Below are positions 1 to 10,232 of a stretch of DNA of 64,000 nt, piece by piece. The position numbers were made by a program, and so were the translations under genes. This DNA is from Portulaca oleracea (Eukaryota > Streptophyta > Magnoliopsida > Caryophyllales > Portulacaceae), in NCBI GenBank assembly GCA_029582165.1, contig CM055877.1, positions 1,289,523 through 1,353,522 of the forward strand. The letters are read 5' to 3'. Under the pieces are notes generated by a model. That model saw only the letters and a program-made list of their open reading frames with translations, was not told where the DNA came from and searched no databases. The first letter of the stretch is position 1. Each line of letters opens with the position of its first letter.

Positions 1-416
1 TGCAAAATCCGCGCAGATTTTCCAGTACTAGGTCCAGAAATCCGCGCGGATCCGTCTGAATTTGGGCCTGGGACATTTTGGCTCTAGCAAATCCGCGCGG
101 ATCCGCCTGGATTTGGGCCCGGGACATTTTGGCTCTAATTTTTACAAATCCGTGCGGATCCGCTTGGATTTGGGCCCGGGGCATTTTGGCTCTAGCAAGG
201 AAATCCGCGCGGATCCCATCTGAACTGGGGCCTGAATCCGCGACTCAGATTCTGAATTAAGTGCGAATCCGCGCGAGTTTTATCCAGGATTGGCCCGGAA
301 TGGGCTCGTGCTGAAATGGGCTCGCTCTGCATTTTGTGTTGGGCGCATATCTGCTAAACCCACATGAACTTGGGCTACTGATGCTGTCTGATCTGATTGG
401 CTAAATTTCGTGTCTA
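1..416 (-). mobile_element. Partial gypsy (Tat-type) LTR, first copy
   Basis: This matches the LTR at 11552-12616 and is cut by the window edge. On the minus strand the LTR would start at 416 with TGTAGACACG. It contains an imperfect tandem repeat of about 51-57 bp (roughly 45-240), each unit holding the palindromic core ATCCGCGCGGAT followed by a GGGCC-rich stretch and CATTTTGGCTCTA. No protein is encoded; the short reading frames follow the repeat unit. The Tat assignment rests on the related LTR at 23476-24627, which has a matching PBS. Confidence 0.7.
45..240. repeat. Tandem repeat, about 51-57 bp unit, GCGCGGATCC core
   Basis: About 3.5 copies of a unit beginning AAATCCGCGCGGATCC and ending near GGCTCTA lie inside the LTR. 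The same array recurs at about 12195-12425 in the second copy. Each unit carries a self-complementary core that could form a short hairpin in RNA. Confidence 0.75.
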
Positions 417-783
417 CAAAATCGAAGATTAGGAAATTAATGAGCTTTATGTTACAGAACCTTAAGGGAATTAGGTTTTGTATGTTTGTGTTAGCTCCCT
501 CCTGAGTTGGTGCGATTTCTCTTAAAACTTCGAAGTGCCCATCTAAAAGACACTCCCCTGATTGTAGTTGTATTAAGGACCTTTGTCCCTTGTGCATCGA
601 GGTCACTTTCCTGTTTTGTTTTATAAGTGTAATGTCTTTAATGCTATTTCAATAAAGAAAAGCATTTGATTACACTTTGTGTTTCTTGACAAAAAGTTGA
701 GAAACCCTAACGTCCTTATTGCAAGTGTGTAGAAAAATTCAGTAACCCTATTCACCCCCTCCCCCTTTCTAAGGTTCTTTCAA
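417..783 (+). mobile_element. Truncated copia-type LTR tail, first copy
   Basis: The 3' end (taaccctattcacccc, then ggttctttca) matches the ends of the solo LTRs at 33779-34772 and 41682-42467. The LTR start is missing: the sequence begins abruptly at the gypsy LTR boundary. It is repeated almost exactly at 12617-12982. I infer a copia LTR cut by an earlier insertion or deletion. Confidence 0.5.
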
Positions 784-1929
784 ATTCTATTGACAAAATC
801 ACCATAGGAAAACCTTTTCATAGGAAATAAGTATATCCCTTAGAGCATGACATGGTGGGAACGACTTGAGTTGAGGAGGAGGAAAACCTTGAACTCGAAA
901 ACCTTCAATGGAGCTTGAACACAAGATATGAACTTAGTAATGGAGGATTCCACGACCAAGAACTACAACTCCACCAAAATTAGATAAAGACTAGCACCAC
1001 TAACCCATAAAGGAATTTACTTGTTAACACCACCACAATGAATTGAGGCTAAAGTAAGAACAAAATTTGAGAGAGGGAGTTTGAGGGAGAAACTCTTGCT
1101 TTTCAATAATGGCCAAATGTTGAATGACTCTTCCTCCCCAATGTTAATGGATATAAACATTGGAGCGGAAGAAGGAAGACCAAATAATTACAAATTTGTC
1201 ATTCAAAACACGTGAATGGGGAAAATAAGGAAAGAAAACGCTGAAAAAATAACACAACATTCGGACGACAGCAGGAGGTGCGGCCTGCACCTCTTCCAGC
1301 ATGCCTCGCACCTCTTCCAAAGGCTTCAACGGCTTCAAAATTCGACAGTACACCTGCGCTGAGGGGCGAGTGACGTCTACCCAGGCGCGGCCAACGCCTC
1401 TTTCTGGGTTTTGTTCGACGAGAGAAGGAAAAAAGGAAAGGCGCGACCAACGCTAACCAGTCCTTGATTCAACCTTGCTCGACTTGTTTTTTCATTCTGG
1501 CCCAATTCCGACCTCTGATGCCAAAATAACAACACTCCCTTGGGACGACCCCGCATGACGTTAGGGTCCAAAAATCCCTCGGGATTGGTGACATGTCTTG
1601 AGCCTCTAGAGGGGCTCGGGGCCTATCCAAAGGATGACCGAGAAAATAGTAGATGGCATGGAGTCAAGAGTGAATTGAACCCCATGTCTAGGCGAGTGAT
1701 TGCAACCCTCTTGGCATGGGCAACGAGTGAAGAGTAGGGTACCCAAGCCTCTTCATCCCTTGAAAATTTCATCCGATGAACCTTTATGTCCTTGATAAAA
1801 CAATTTTTAAGGAAATGAAAAGATTCTCAAAAATGTTGAAAGAGTTTTTAAAGATCCATCTAATTAAAAGTTCTATTTTCATGTGCCTTTTTAAATGATT
1901 TTCCCCTCTTATGTTGATCATCCAAATAA
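784..1929. repeat. Unclassified repeated DNA without a gene, first copy
   Basis: It has no convincing coding region; the short reading frames here also occur in the second copy at about 12983-14135 and lack recognisable domains. It is nearly identical between copies except for a GC-rich part around 1350-1500, where differences cluster at CAG/CTG-like sites. Confidence 0.6.
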
Positions 1930-2995
1930 GAGCATCTGCAATGGTGAGTTTTAATTCGACTCACTGTTGACGTGGCATGAAACGAGAACGAAGTGAGGTT
2001 GTGTAGGACATTTCAGTGGTGAGAATGAAACTGCTCGCGAGAATCTCGCCACCTCATGAGACGAGTTTGAAAGCGAGTTTGAAATATTAATATTTTAATC
2101 ATATTTTTCTCTCCTCCTCCATCTCATTTTTATCAATATAACCAAATTAATTATATTCTTATTATAACGCCCGGCTCCTCTCGGTAGATGCATTACCAAT
2201 AATCGCTTGAGGATCGTTGGTGCCCACAAATCACCACGAGTCTTTCCAGGCGTCTTCGTCGCCACACGCCGCGCAGAAAACTTCCCAGAGGTCACCCATC
2301 TCGACTACTCCCACCAAGCACGCTTAAATGGAGTTCCCAATGATGAGCTACCATAAAAGAAGGTGCACTTGGTGATATGAGTAGTCTTTCAATCTTAAGC
2401 CACACTTAACCACACATCCGGGGTGTTACAATCACCCCCACTTAAGTACACAACGTCCTCGTTGTGCCACAATCCACTCCAGAATCTTTGCCCCGCTAGG
2501 TGACTGCCAATGGCTCTCCCGCCCATCGGGCGCGCCACGGTCGCGGTCGGCTCGATACCATCATGCGCCTCGATCGGTACATTACCAATAATCGCTTCAA
2601 GGATCGTTGATCGCCCCACAAATCACCACGAGTCTTTTCCAGGCTTGCCGTCGCCTCGCCACACGCTCGGGAAAACTGGGAGGTCACCCATCTCGACTAC
2701 TCCCAACCAAGCACGCTTAACTGAGGAGTTCCCAACTGATGAGCTACCATAAAAGAAGGTGCACCTTGGTGATATGAGTAGTCCTTTCAATCCTCTTAAG
2801 CCACACTTAACCACACATCCGGGGTGTTACACTTATGTGGGACCCATTTACTTTTTTTAATTAATATGAGTCAAATTCATTCTCACCATTGAAAAGCTAA
2901 CTAAATAAAAAACTAAATTCTGACTCTCTTGATAGGGGTCCACAGATTCCACGTCATACGATTAGTCAAACTCAAACTCACCATTGCGGGTGCTC
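1930..2995. mobile_element. PIF/Harbinger-like non-autonomous element with nested Cassandra, first copy
   Basis: The terminal inverted repeats are GAGCATCTGCAATGGTGAG on the left and the complement of GAGCACCCGCAATGGTGAG on the right. They are flanked by TAA on both sides (1927-1929 and 2996-2998). A 3-bp TAA duplication with these ends fits PIF/Harbinger (Tourist-like) elements. No transposase is present. About 670 bp of its length is the Cassandra element at 2163-2831. It is repeated at about 14136-15238. Confidence 0.75.
2163..2831 (-). mobile_element. Cassandra TRIM retrotransposon, degraded first copy
   Basis: This is a non-coding LTR retrotransposon of the Cassandra family, whose LTRs carry 5S rRNA sequence. 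On the minus strand it has LTR (about 2561-2831), a damaged Met-tRNA primer site (2549-2560, lacking two bases relative to the second copy), a short interior, a purine tract (GTGGGGGTGAT) and a second LTR (2163-2430). It is flanked by CTTAT on both sides (2158-2162 and 2832-2836). The 5S C-box area is scrambled relative to the copy at 14365. It has no gene and depends on other elements for movement. Confidence 0.85.
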
Positions 2996-3110
2996 TAATA
3001 GAATATTAACTTTAGGTCTCCATGACTCCATGTTTAAATAAGTTAAAGAAAACAATAAGTTATAATTTATCTTTACCCTGTTTCCTTAAGGAGTACTTAT
3101 CACTGTATCA

Positions 3111-3452
3111 CCAAAAAAATTACTCTGAGGTATCTTAACTTTTAGTGAAATGTTTCTTCGATATCCCAACTTTTCAAAATTAATTTTGAGTACCCTTACT
3201 TTTTGGGTTAGTAATTATTTGGTATTTTTTCGACCATTAATTTTATTAAGTGGCCAAAATACTCTTGTTCTTCAAAAATCCTTAAAGAAGAAGAATGAGT
3301 GTATTTCGATCACTTAATAAAATTATTGGCTGGAAAAACACCAAATAATTACTAACCCAAAAAGTAATGGTACCTTAAAATTAGTTTTGAAAAATTGGGG
3401 TACCGAAAAATAATTTCTCCAAATATTGGGGTAAATCCGAATAATTTTTTGC
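3111..3452. mobile_element. Foldback MITE, about 340 bp
   Basis: The two halves are imperfect inverted copies (ACCAAAAAAATTACTCTGAG on the left, its counterpart ending ATAATTTTTT on the right). Both arms contain TTTTGGGTTAGTAATTATTTG or its complement. Related copies are at 15348-15590 (right arm broken) and 50519-50849. It encodes no protein. Confidence 0.75.
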
Positions 3453-4990
3453 TATATCACATTATAGTACATGCTTAATTATTAAAGTGGCTGGAAGCAG
3501 CGATGGAAGAGGTTGCAACGGTAAGTGATGGCGGCGATGGTGCTGGCGACACCGGTAGATTGGTGGTGGAAGAGACATGCCCGAAACAGGTGCTGGGCGG
3601 GATGGCCATGTGGCGGCGATGATTGCGAATTTGGTGGTGGCGGGCAGGAAGGCGACACGGCGGTGGCTGGGCTAGCGGCGCAGGAGTTTTCCGGCCAATT
3701 CCCGAAGAGAAAAGATGAGCAGTTGCGATGGTGGACGACGGAAGAAGGTCGGCGATGGTCAGAGACGATTCGGGGCAGGCGACAGGTGGCTGCAATAGGC
3801 GGATTCCGGCGAGGCTGGTGGTCGCCTGGTCGCTGACTAGCGGCAGAGCGCGGCTAGGGTTTGTTGCGCACTGTTGTGCCGTGAACACCAAAGAAAATAA
3901 AATTAAAACAAATTAAAAGAAGAAAATAGATAAAAAAATTACACACTAATTTTGCTGTGGCAAGAGGAGAATAATAGTGCTAATGATAATAATAATCTTA
4001 GAATTTTAGAAATCGTTCCGACTCTAATACCATGTATAAATATAATTTTAGAATGGTATGGGACACACTCTAATTGAGAGGCCCGATTTATATATATGTA
4101 TTAAGATACAATGTACAGAACATTCCAGAAAACTCTACAGATATATCCTAAAATATTCAAGAATACATGATTATTCTAGAATACTCTATTATAAGGCTAG
4201 ACCACCAGCATAATCCAATTGAAGTCTACCAAAATATTGATAAAAGCATAGCCACTACAATACTTCTAAAACTTTTTGTATAACTAGCTAGGGTAGATCT
4301 TTTGTTTTTCCATTCACTAGGGATCTATCTGGGAGGTGGGGTAAGGAGGGGTTAGGGAGGATCAATACCGAGCAAAGGTCTTACCCTTTATCTTTGCTTG
4401 GGGAGATGGTGAGGTAGAGTAAGATGGAGTAGGGTGGGGTGATGTTTACCCATTTCTACTCTCTTTTACCCTTATTTTCTTAACATTTCAATTTGGGATG
4501 TGAGGAAGAGCCTAAAGACAAATGTATAATTTTATTTTTTGGTTTATTTATCGGATAGCTCTAGAGTAGGGGCGGGCAACGAGTTAGTTAGGGTCGACCC
4601 ATTAGAGGGTCGGGTCGAGTAAAGGGCGACCCTCATAGTAATAGGCCGTGTCAGGGACTTTTAGTAAAAATAAGGGTCGGCCCATGGGCCGGCCCATTTG
4701 ACCCTAAAGTTAAAATTAAGTATATTTAGACAAAAAAAGTAATTATGCTAATTATTATTTAATGCATGTGAAGTATTAATAATATATATACTTAAATAAG
4801 GTTAACATTTAAGATAATAGGAAAAACTATTTATTTTGAGTTATCGTAGGCCGACCCGGTCCGGTCGATTCACCGACCCTTTAACATTGTGAAATGGCCA
4901 TTGTTAACGACCTGGACTTTATGGGGCCCCAGTCCAGTGGCCACTCTACTCCAACTCCAAAGTGATTACATTTACATGACCGTTTTTTTA
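3453..4990. other. Intergenic, no gene recognised
   Basis: A GC-rich pocket (3475-3890) is open in two opposing frames, but its predicted proteins are low-complexity and match no domain I know. It probably derives from a repeat. The stretch 4560-4900 contains an imperfect inverted, GGGTCGACCC-rich repeat typical of MITE-like DNA. I see nothing else supportable. Confidence 0.5.
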
Positions 4991-5008
4991 ATTACTCCAA
5001 CATGCAGT

Positions 5009-5080
5009 GGTTACATGGTCTAGTGGTTAGGACATTGGACTCTAAATCCAGTAACCCGAGTTCAAATCTCGGTGGAACCT
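5009..5080 (+). tRNA. tRNA-Gln-like gene with CTA (amber-reading) anticodon
   Basis: These 72 nt fold as a full cloverleaf without intron. The sequence is nearly the usual plant tRNA-Gln gene, from memory of that family. The A-box (TGGTCTAGTGG) and B-box (GTTCAAATC) for RNA polymerase III are present. A CAA lies just upstream (4999-5001) and a run of ten T follows at 5080-5089 as terminator. The anticodon loop (5040-5046) is CTCTAAA, so the anticodon at 5042-5044 is CTA where tRNA-Gln has CTG or TTG. It would pair with the stop codon UAG. A second change, A at position 5 facing G at 68, puts one mismatch in the acceptor stem, which may reduce function. It is either a suppressor-type tRNA or a recent pseudogene. 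Confidence 0.85.
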
Positions 5081-5089
5081 TTTTTTTTT
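5080..5089 (+). terminator. RNA polymerase III T-run terminator
   Basis: Ten T residues directly follow the tRNA acceptor end, the standard stop signal for RNA polymerase III. This supports the tRNA being, or having recently been, a transcription unit. Confidence 0.75.
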
Positions 5090-5260
5090 GTTTGATTTCT
5101 TTTTATTCTCGCTCTCAGTCTTTCACTCACCTCCTGTTATTTTATTCCTTTTTTTCCTGGCCAATATCTGAGCTGATAATGATCTAATTCAGCTGAGCTT
5201 CATCCTCAACCTCAACCAACCACTGAACCAGAGCAAAACACAGAGAGAGAGAGAGAGAGA

Positions 5261-5529
5261 ATGAAGGGTGTGGTGGTATCATCATCCCCACAACCCCTTC
5301 TCTTCTTCTCACACAGCATCCCTTCTTCTCAATCTCAAATTTCAGTGTTGAAGACCCACCAACATCGTCCCACCATCACCCCTTTCATCTGTTTATCTTC
5401 TTCTTCTTCTTCTTCTGGTTACTTATCTGTTGTTGAGCAGCAACAAGAGGACAATCTTCCTCTTCCTTCATCTCCTTCTTCTGTTGATGTTGCTGCTGAT
5501 AATGAAAACCCAGATGCTCTTCCTCTCAG
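5261..5529 (+). pseudogene. First coding exon of an unidentified, possibly plastid-targeted protein; rest not found
   Basis: The ATG follows a (GA)n-rich leader (5241-5260), common in plant 5' UTRs. The predicted 89-residue start is rich in Ser, Pro and hydroxylated residues, lacks early acidic residues, and looks like a chloroplast transit peptide. It includes a run of seven Ser and ends NPDALPLR just before a splice-donor-like AG/GTATTC at 5528-5534. No continuing exon is recognisable downstream. The next bases are a degenerate tandem repeat (5578-5975), then a GC-rich foldback and AT-rich repeats. Either the gene is truncated or it has a very long first intron whose next exon I could not recognise. 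I do not know the product. Confidence 0.4.
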
Positions 5530-5577
5530 GTATTCTATCTGCTGTTCTAACCTTCAACCGTGTTTCATTTCGGTTAC

Positions 5578-5975
5578 AAACTCAATCTCATTTGAATCCC
5601 ATCAAAAATTGCAGTTTTTTTGCTGTTGGATTTGGAATGTTTGATGGGAAATCCGTGGTGCTTTCGCATGATTTGGGTTCCAAGCTCATTCTGATTTGAA
5701 TCCCATAAAAAATTGCCCTTTTTTGGTGTTGGGTTTGGAATGTTTGATGGGAAATCGGGGATGATTACATGGGGCTTTTGCATGATCTGGGTTCTAAGCT
5801 CAATTTGATTTGAATCCCATCAAAAATTGCAGTTTTTTGTTTGGTTGTCTGAAGTACATATTGTCATGTATTTGGAGTTGGGTTTGGTATGTTTGATGGG
5901 AAGTTGGGAATGATTACTTGGTGCTCTTGCATGATCTGGGTTTCAAGCTCAATCTGACTTGAATCCCATAAAAAA
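5578..5975. repeat. Degenerate tandem repeat, unit about 120-145 bp, 3+ copies
   Basis: Each unit has CTCAAT(T/C)TGATTTGAATCCCAT, then AAAAATTGC, then GGAATGTTTGATGGGAA and GCATGATCTGGGTT. Unit starts are near 5578, 5688, 5798 and 5948. It sits where the first intron of the upstream exon would be and suggests local unequal exchange. Confidence 0.75.
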
Positions 5976-6094
5976 ATTAATAACCCTAATAATTAATAAT
6001 AACAACCATAAAAAAATTTAATAATTAACATTTCCATATCATAAATATTTTTATTATAAATAATAACAATATTAATAATAAAATTTATTTTTTA

Positions 6095-6400
6095 AAAATA
6101 TAAATTTCATTGACGGGTGCGGCATCATAATTTGTCTTTGGACTACGGAATTGCCGCATGAATAACTCTCCCTGCACCGCGGTAATGCCAAACACTGATC
6201 TCGGCACCCACCGCGGTCTTGCCGCATAAAATGCACAGCACCACCATGGTGTTGTCGGACACTTTGTGCGGCACCACCGTGGTTTGCCGTGCAGATTGTG
6301 CGGCAAGTCCGCGGTGGGTGCCGAGATCTGTGTTTGGCATAACCGCGGTGCAGGTTGAGTTTTGCCTGCGGCACCGTAAAATTTTCCGGAAAATTATATA
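6095..6400. mobile_element. GC-rich foldback element
   Basis: Arms 6172-6226 and 6299-6353 are inverted copies matching at 52 of 55 positions. Both include CACCGCGGT and CTCGGCACCCACCGCGG or the complements. The spacer also contains GCACCACCATGGTG. GC content is far above the flanks. Frames on both strands give similar peptides only because of the palindrome. It is likely a MITE or captured foldback; no target-site duplication was identified. Confidence 0.65.
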
Positions 6401-8160
6401 CATTCACGCATTTAATATAAAATTACAATTTACAAACTAACATCTTCTTCTTCAGATGATTTGGCATCTTCCCTTGACATTGTAGATGAAAATTCAACAA
6501 AATTACACAATTCGTCGTTGTTGGTTTAGAGTGCTTTTAGAGAGAGAAACAAGAGAGAAGGTAGAGAGTGGGTTTATGAGGGTGAAGGGCGTAATGGGAA
6601 ACTATAATGAAAAAGTAGGTGACATTAGTAAAATGGTAGGCGATGAAGAGTAATCGGGTAAATTTATGGGAAACTCCAATTTATCAAAATTTATCAATTT
6701 TTGTATAAATCTATCAAATTTATAAAAATTTACCAAAAATTATCAAATTTAAAAAAATAAAAAATTAATTTTGATATATTGGCGTGAATTTGCCAAAAAT
6801 TACCAGAATTTATCAAAAATTACCAAAAATTACATGAATTTATCAAAAATTACCAAAAATTATCAAAAGTAGCTTTTATCTAACTGTTTTTACCCATGAA
6901 TTTGAGAGACCCTTATAATGTATTAAATAAATTATTATATGTTTGTGAACCCTTAAATTGAATATATAATAAAAAAGTAAATTTAATAGTCAGCTGGTGA
7001 TCATTAGAATAAGGTATATTCATTTCAATTCTTGTTGTCAACATTACCAATGAAACTTACCATAATCAATCATCACAATAAATATCCTAACAAATTATTC
7101 TTATTTATTGAGTACAAATTGAATAATAGTGATAAAAATCAAGAAAAACTAAAAATTATTAAGATAAAATACCCTCTGGTTACAAATAGCCATACATTGT
7201 ACAACCTCCATCCCAAAATGTTTGTCCTTTGACAAAATTTTGACCGGTAATTTCATATCATATGCAATTAGTTACGATATGCAATTAATACATGGTTAAG
7301 GGCATAAGCCATGAAAGGTGAGAGAAATGAACTAGTAGTTTACGTACTAAATATCTTCAATTGCTTGCTCACATGCCTGCACATCATAAATAAATAAATG
7401 AATAAATAAATAAAGAGAATACCAACGTTAATGTGTGTATTAGTATTGTTTTATGTTAATTTTAAATGAAAAATTAGAAGAGAAATTAATAAAGACCATA
7501 TTGACTAGACTTATATTTAGAAGTAATCCTAATAATTTTTATGTGAAACTGTTTTATGATAAATATAAGGAAAATTGGATTCTAATAATACGAACTTTTG
7601 GTCATATAAGACTTAATAATACGAACTTTTGACAGACATTTTTTTTCTCTTCACATAACTCATTTTTACTTATTCATTTTCTTCAGTCCTCCCCCTCCCC
7701 ATTGAAAAAGGAAGAGAGAGAGGGGTTTTCTGGGTTTTATGCGCATTAAACCAACAAAGATCTAAACAAACTTCCATGCCAGAGTTACCACATCCAACCA
7801 CCGAAACCCTCTGATTCCTAAACTCCCCCCTGATTTATACCCACTCGTATAAATCAAGATTCAAGAAAATTCCAACGTTTATACTAGAGTAACTAAAACA
7901 TGATCTATTTGCATGAATATTATTATTACGTTGGAGTTTGAATTTCAAGGGATGTATCATGTATATATAACTAGACTTCTGTGCTAGTAATTTCAATAAC
8001 TTTTAAGTGAAACTGTTTGAGAATAAAGTCCAATTGGTGTTTCTTTGAGATAGATGCCCAAATTAGATGACCCGATCTTACCCTTGTAAAAAACAAAAAG
8101 ATTTGAGAATAAAGTAAAAATACGATACCGATGAATGTAACATGTACATAAGTACCTTGC
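6401..8160. other. AT-rich intergenic DNA, no gene seen
   Basis: It includes a short tandem-like stretch (about 6660-6880) built from TTATCAAAAATTACCAAAAA variants and an A/T-rich region around 7390 with repeated AAATAAAT. I see no coding region with recognisable features. Confidence 0.6.
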
Positions 8161-8169
8161 CTTCAAAGT

Positions 8170-8544
8170 TCAAGCAGCTCTAGCAAACTGAGCAATGAAA
8201 GGGGCCGGTGAAGCAGGGTCACGGGTCCGATAGAAGGTGATCGAGTCCCCAACCCTAAGGTTGTTATATCGGACAAAATCGAGCCACCCGCCAGAGATGA
8301 CGGGCTTCGGGTAGAGCCCATCGCGGATGTAGCACACCAGGTCCCAAACCCGGTGATTCGGGTCCATCAGTCGAACGGGCAGCTGTCGAGGAGGTGGCTG
8401 GTTAAGGTCCATCACTTCATTCCAAGCTTCTTCAAGCAATTGATTCACAAAGTTCGATGACCAAGATAGCCTTATGTGAATATCAGTTGTTTTAAGGACC
8501 TTAGTGAACAGAAACTCCAACTGACGGTTACCATTATTAGCCAT
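8170..8544 (-). CDS. Small B3-domain protein (putative DNA-binding)
   Basis: Single-exon gene of 124 residues, starting at the ATG on 8544 (MANNGN). Nearly the whole protein is one B3-like domain: the N-terminal FLFTKVLKTTDI strand region, a central VWDLVCY, then KPVISGGWLDFVRYNNLRVG and DSITFYR, the usual C-terminal B3 core. B3 proteins of plants bind DNA in the nucleus; this type lacks any further domain, so its role is unknown. It resembles the gene at 47638-48030 (both have KPVIS.GW..FVR..NLRVGD). A TATA-like CTATAAATA lies about 70-80 bp upstream on the minus strand. A 44-bp copy of its start region occurs at 10613-10656. Confidence 0.8.
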   Translation of the reverse strand: MANNGNRQLEFLFTKVLKTTDIHIRLSWSSNFVNQLLEEAWNEVMDLNQPPPRQLPVRLMDPNHRVWDLVCYIRDGLYPKPVISGGWLDFVRYNNLRVGDSITFYRTRDPASPAPFIAQFARAA

Positions 8545-8612
8545 CAATAATAATGTTTTGATGATATGTTAGATATCCTCTTTTAGTTTGTAAAGAAAAT
8601 GAACTTTTCCTA

Positions 8613-8625
8613 TTATATTTATAGA
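8613..8625 (-). promoter_or_regulatory. TATA-like box of the B3 gene
   Basis: The minus strand reads CTATAAATATAA here, about 70-80 bp before the ATG at 8544. That is a suitable distance for a short 5' UTR. Confidence 0.5.
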
Positions 8626-8639
8626 TTGGCAACAGTGAA

Positions 8640-9340
8640 AACTATAATAATGACGAGACATGGTCCCCCCCATTAGATGCATAGAATGTTTTGTTCTTAT
8701 GTATCATTATAAACAATTTTGTACTTTTGTAGACATGATCCCCCCATCAAATAATTTATTCAAATTTGAGAGCAAGTATTCACATTATTTTGCAATTTAT
8801 TGTTTTGTAAGCTACACATAAAATAAACAATAAATTACAAGATTATTCCTTTATCAAGTAATTTTTCAATTAAATTCCAATAGTTATCACATAAGATAAA
8901 TCAATTCACATTATTTTGAAATTAATAATAAAAAATATTGAAAATTAACTTTGCAAAATTTTTAACGCGAGATACTGAATAAATAATGGAGTACAATATA
9001 TTATATGAGTCTATAAAAGCTCGGTCTTGAAAAAGATTCCAATTTTTCAGCCAAATAAAAATGATAGACAACTTTACGTGGTCTATAATTTAAGGATATT
9101 TTTTTAATGTATGTTGCTTTTTAGTCATACATGTCAGCTTGATAATGACTACGTGGTTATAGCCTATATGGGGTATATTAAGAGTTGTTGAATTTTCAAA
9201 AAGAAAAGGATGAGACAGGAAGATCCATTAACAATAGCAATTTTAAGTAGAGAAACTAGAGGCCAGAAGAAGCCGAGCTGAGGTAGTAGAACATAAAAGC
9301 AGAATCGATGGAGTAGATAGTAATGCAAGTAATGCATGGT
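8640..9340. other. Intergenic DNA, no gene seen
   Basis: AT-rich. Short pieces of it (about 8687-8738, 9163-9172 and 9339-9358) reappear at the right breakpoint of the second repeat block near 15617-15700. An inverted short copy of 8648-8676 lies at 10709-10740. Confidence 0.55.
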
Positions 9341-9354
9341 GATGTTGGTAGGGT

Positions 9355-9486
9355 TGTTCATACTATACAACTATTATGTTCATAACTTATAACTATTATG
9401 CTCATAAGCCCAAGAGAACATTATGGTTTTATGTAATGAGCATAATAGTTATAAGTTATGAACATAATAGTTGTATAGTATGAACA
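9355..9486. repeat. Perfect 51-bp inverted repeat with 30-nt loop
   Basis: Arm 9355-9405 is the exact reverse complement of 9436-9486; the loop is 9406-9435. Variants of the arm motif (CATAATAGTTATAAGTTATG) continue to about 9640. No protein or known TE end is visible. The perfect match implies recent origin or ongoing correction. Confidence 0.9.
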
Positions 9487-9639
9487 TTGGTGTAGAGAAC
9501 ATGGCGTAATAGTTATAAGTTATGGCGTAGTAGTTTATGCTGATATGAGCGTTGGTGTAGAGCATGAGCATTGGCCTTGTAGGTTATGAGCGTAATAGTT
9601 ATAATTTATAAGCGTAATAATTAGTAGTTAAGGTTTATG

Positions 9640-10230
9640 AAGATTTGGCGTAGAGTTATAAATATTATAGTAAAAAAATAAAAAGCATAAAAATATAATA
9701 TTACACAAAAAAAATAATTAAAAAGATAAAAACGATGGTGGGCGCTGGGCTCACCAAACAACGTACGTCCGAGCTCACCATCGTCCTTCTGTATATCTAA
9801 AAGTACGTACAAAAAAATTAAATTACAAAATAATACAAGGAATATCATGAAAATAGAGAAAGAAAATTAAAATTAAACATACACGAATGAAAAGCATAAT
9901 TAAATTGAAAAAAAATTCAAATTTAAAATCTATTAAAATATTAAATTAAAAAATCATCATTATACTTATTTAAAATAAAAGAAAAAAAAATTGACGGGTC
10001 CACCGAGCACCATGAGCCCGGGCTCATGGTCGTAGTGCTGAAATATACCCCCTCTTTCCCTTATTATTTGTCTCTCAATACATAATTTACAAAACCAAGA
10101 AAACTTCCAATTTACATTGATTTGCATTGTTGGAAATGAAAAAAATGTGAATAAAATGGTGAATAATAAAGAAAAATGGTGAATAAAAAAAAAAGTTGAA
10201 GAAAAAGATGGACTACCTCTGTCCCAAAAT
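9640..10230. other. Intergenic AT-rich DNA, no gene seen
   Basis: It contains two short GC-rich spots (about 9735-9785 and 9990-10040) with similar text (GGGCTC, ACCA, GAGC). These suggest remnants of a small inverted-repeat element, but ends could not be fixed. Confidence 0.4.
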
Positions 10231-10232
10231 GT

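Noticed and set aside
280..606. 108-residue minus-strand open frame, repeated exactly at 12478-12804
   Set aside because: It spans the junction between a gypsy LTR and a copia LTR tail; identity comes from the duplication, and no domain is present.
3475..3891. Opposing open frames in a GC-rich pocket
   Set aside because: Low-complexity proteins on both strands, no domain, no splice or promoter context; likely repeat-derived.
5002..5187. 61-residue open frame over the tRNA
   Set aside because: It reads straight through the tRNA and its terminator.
6072..6440. Several overlapping frames on both strands
   Set aside because: They mirror each other because the DNA is a palindrome.
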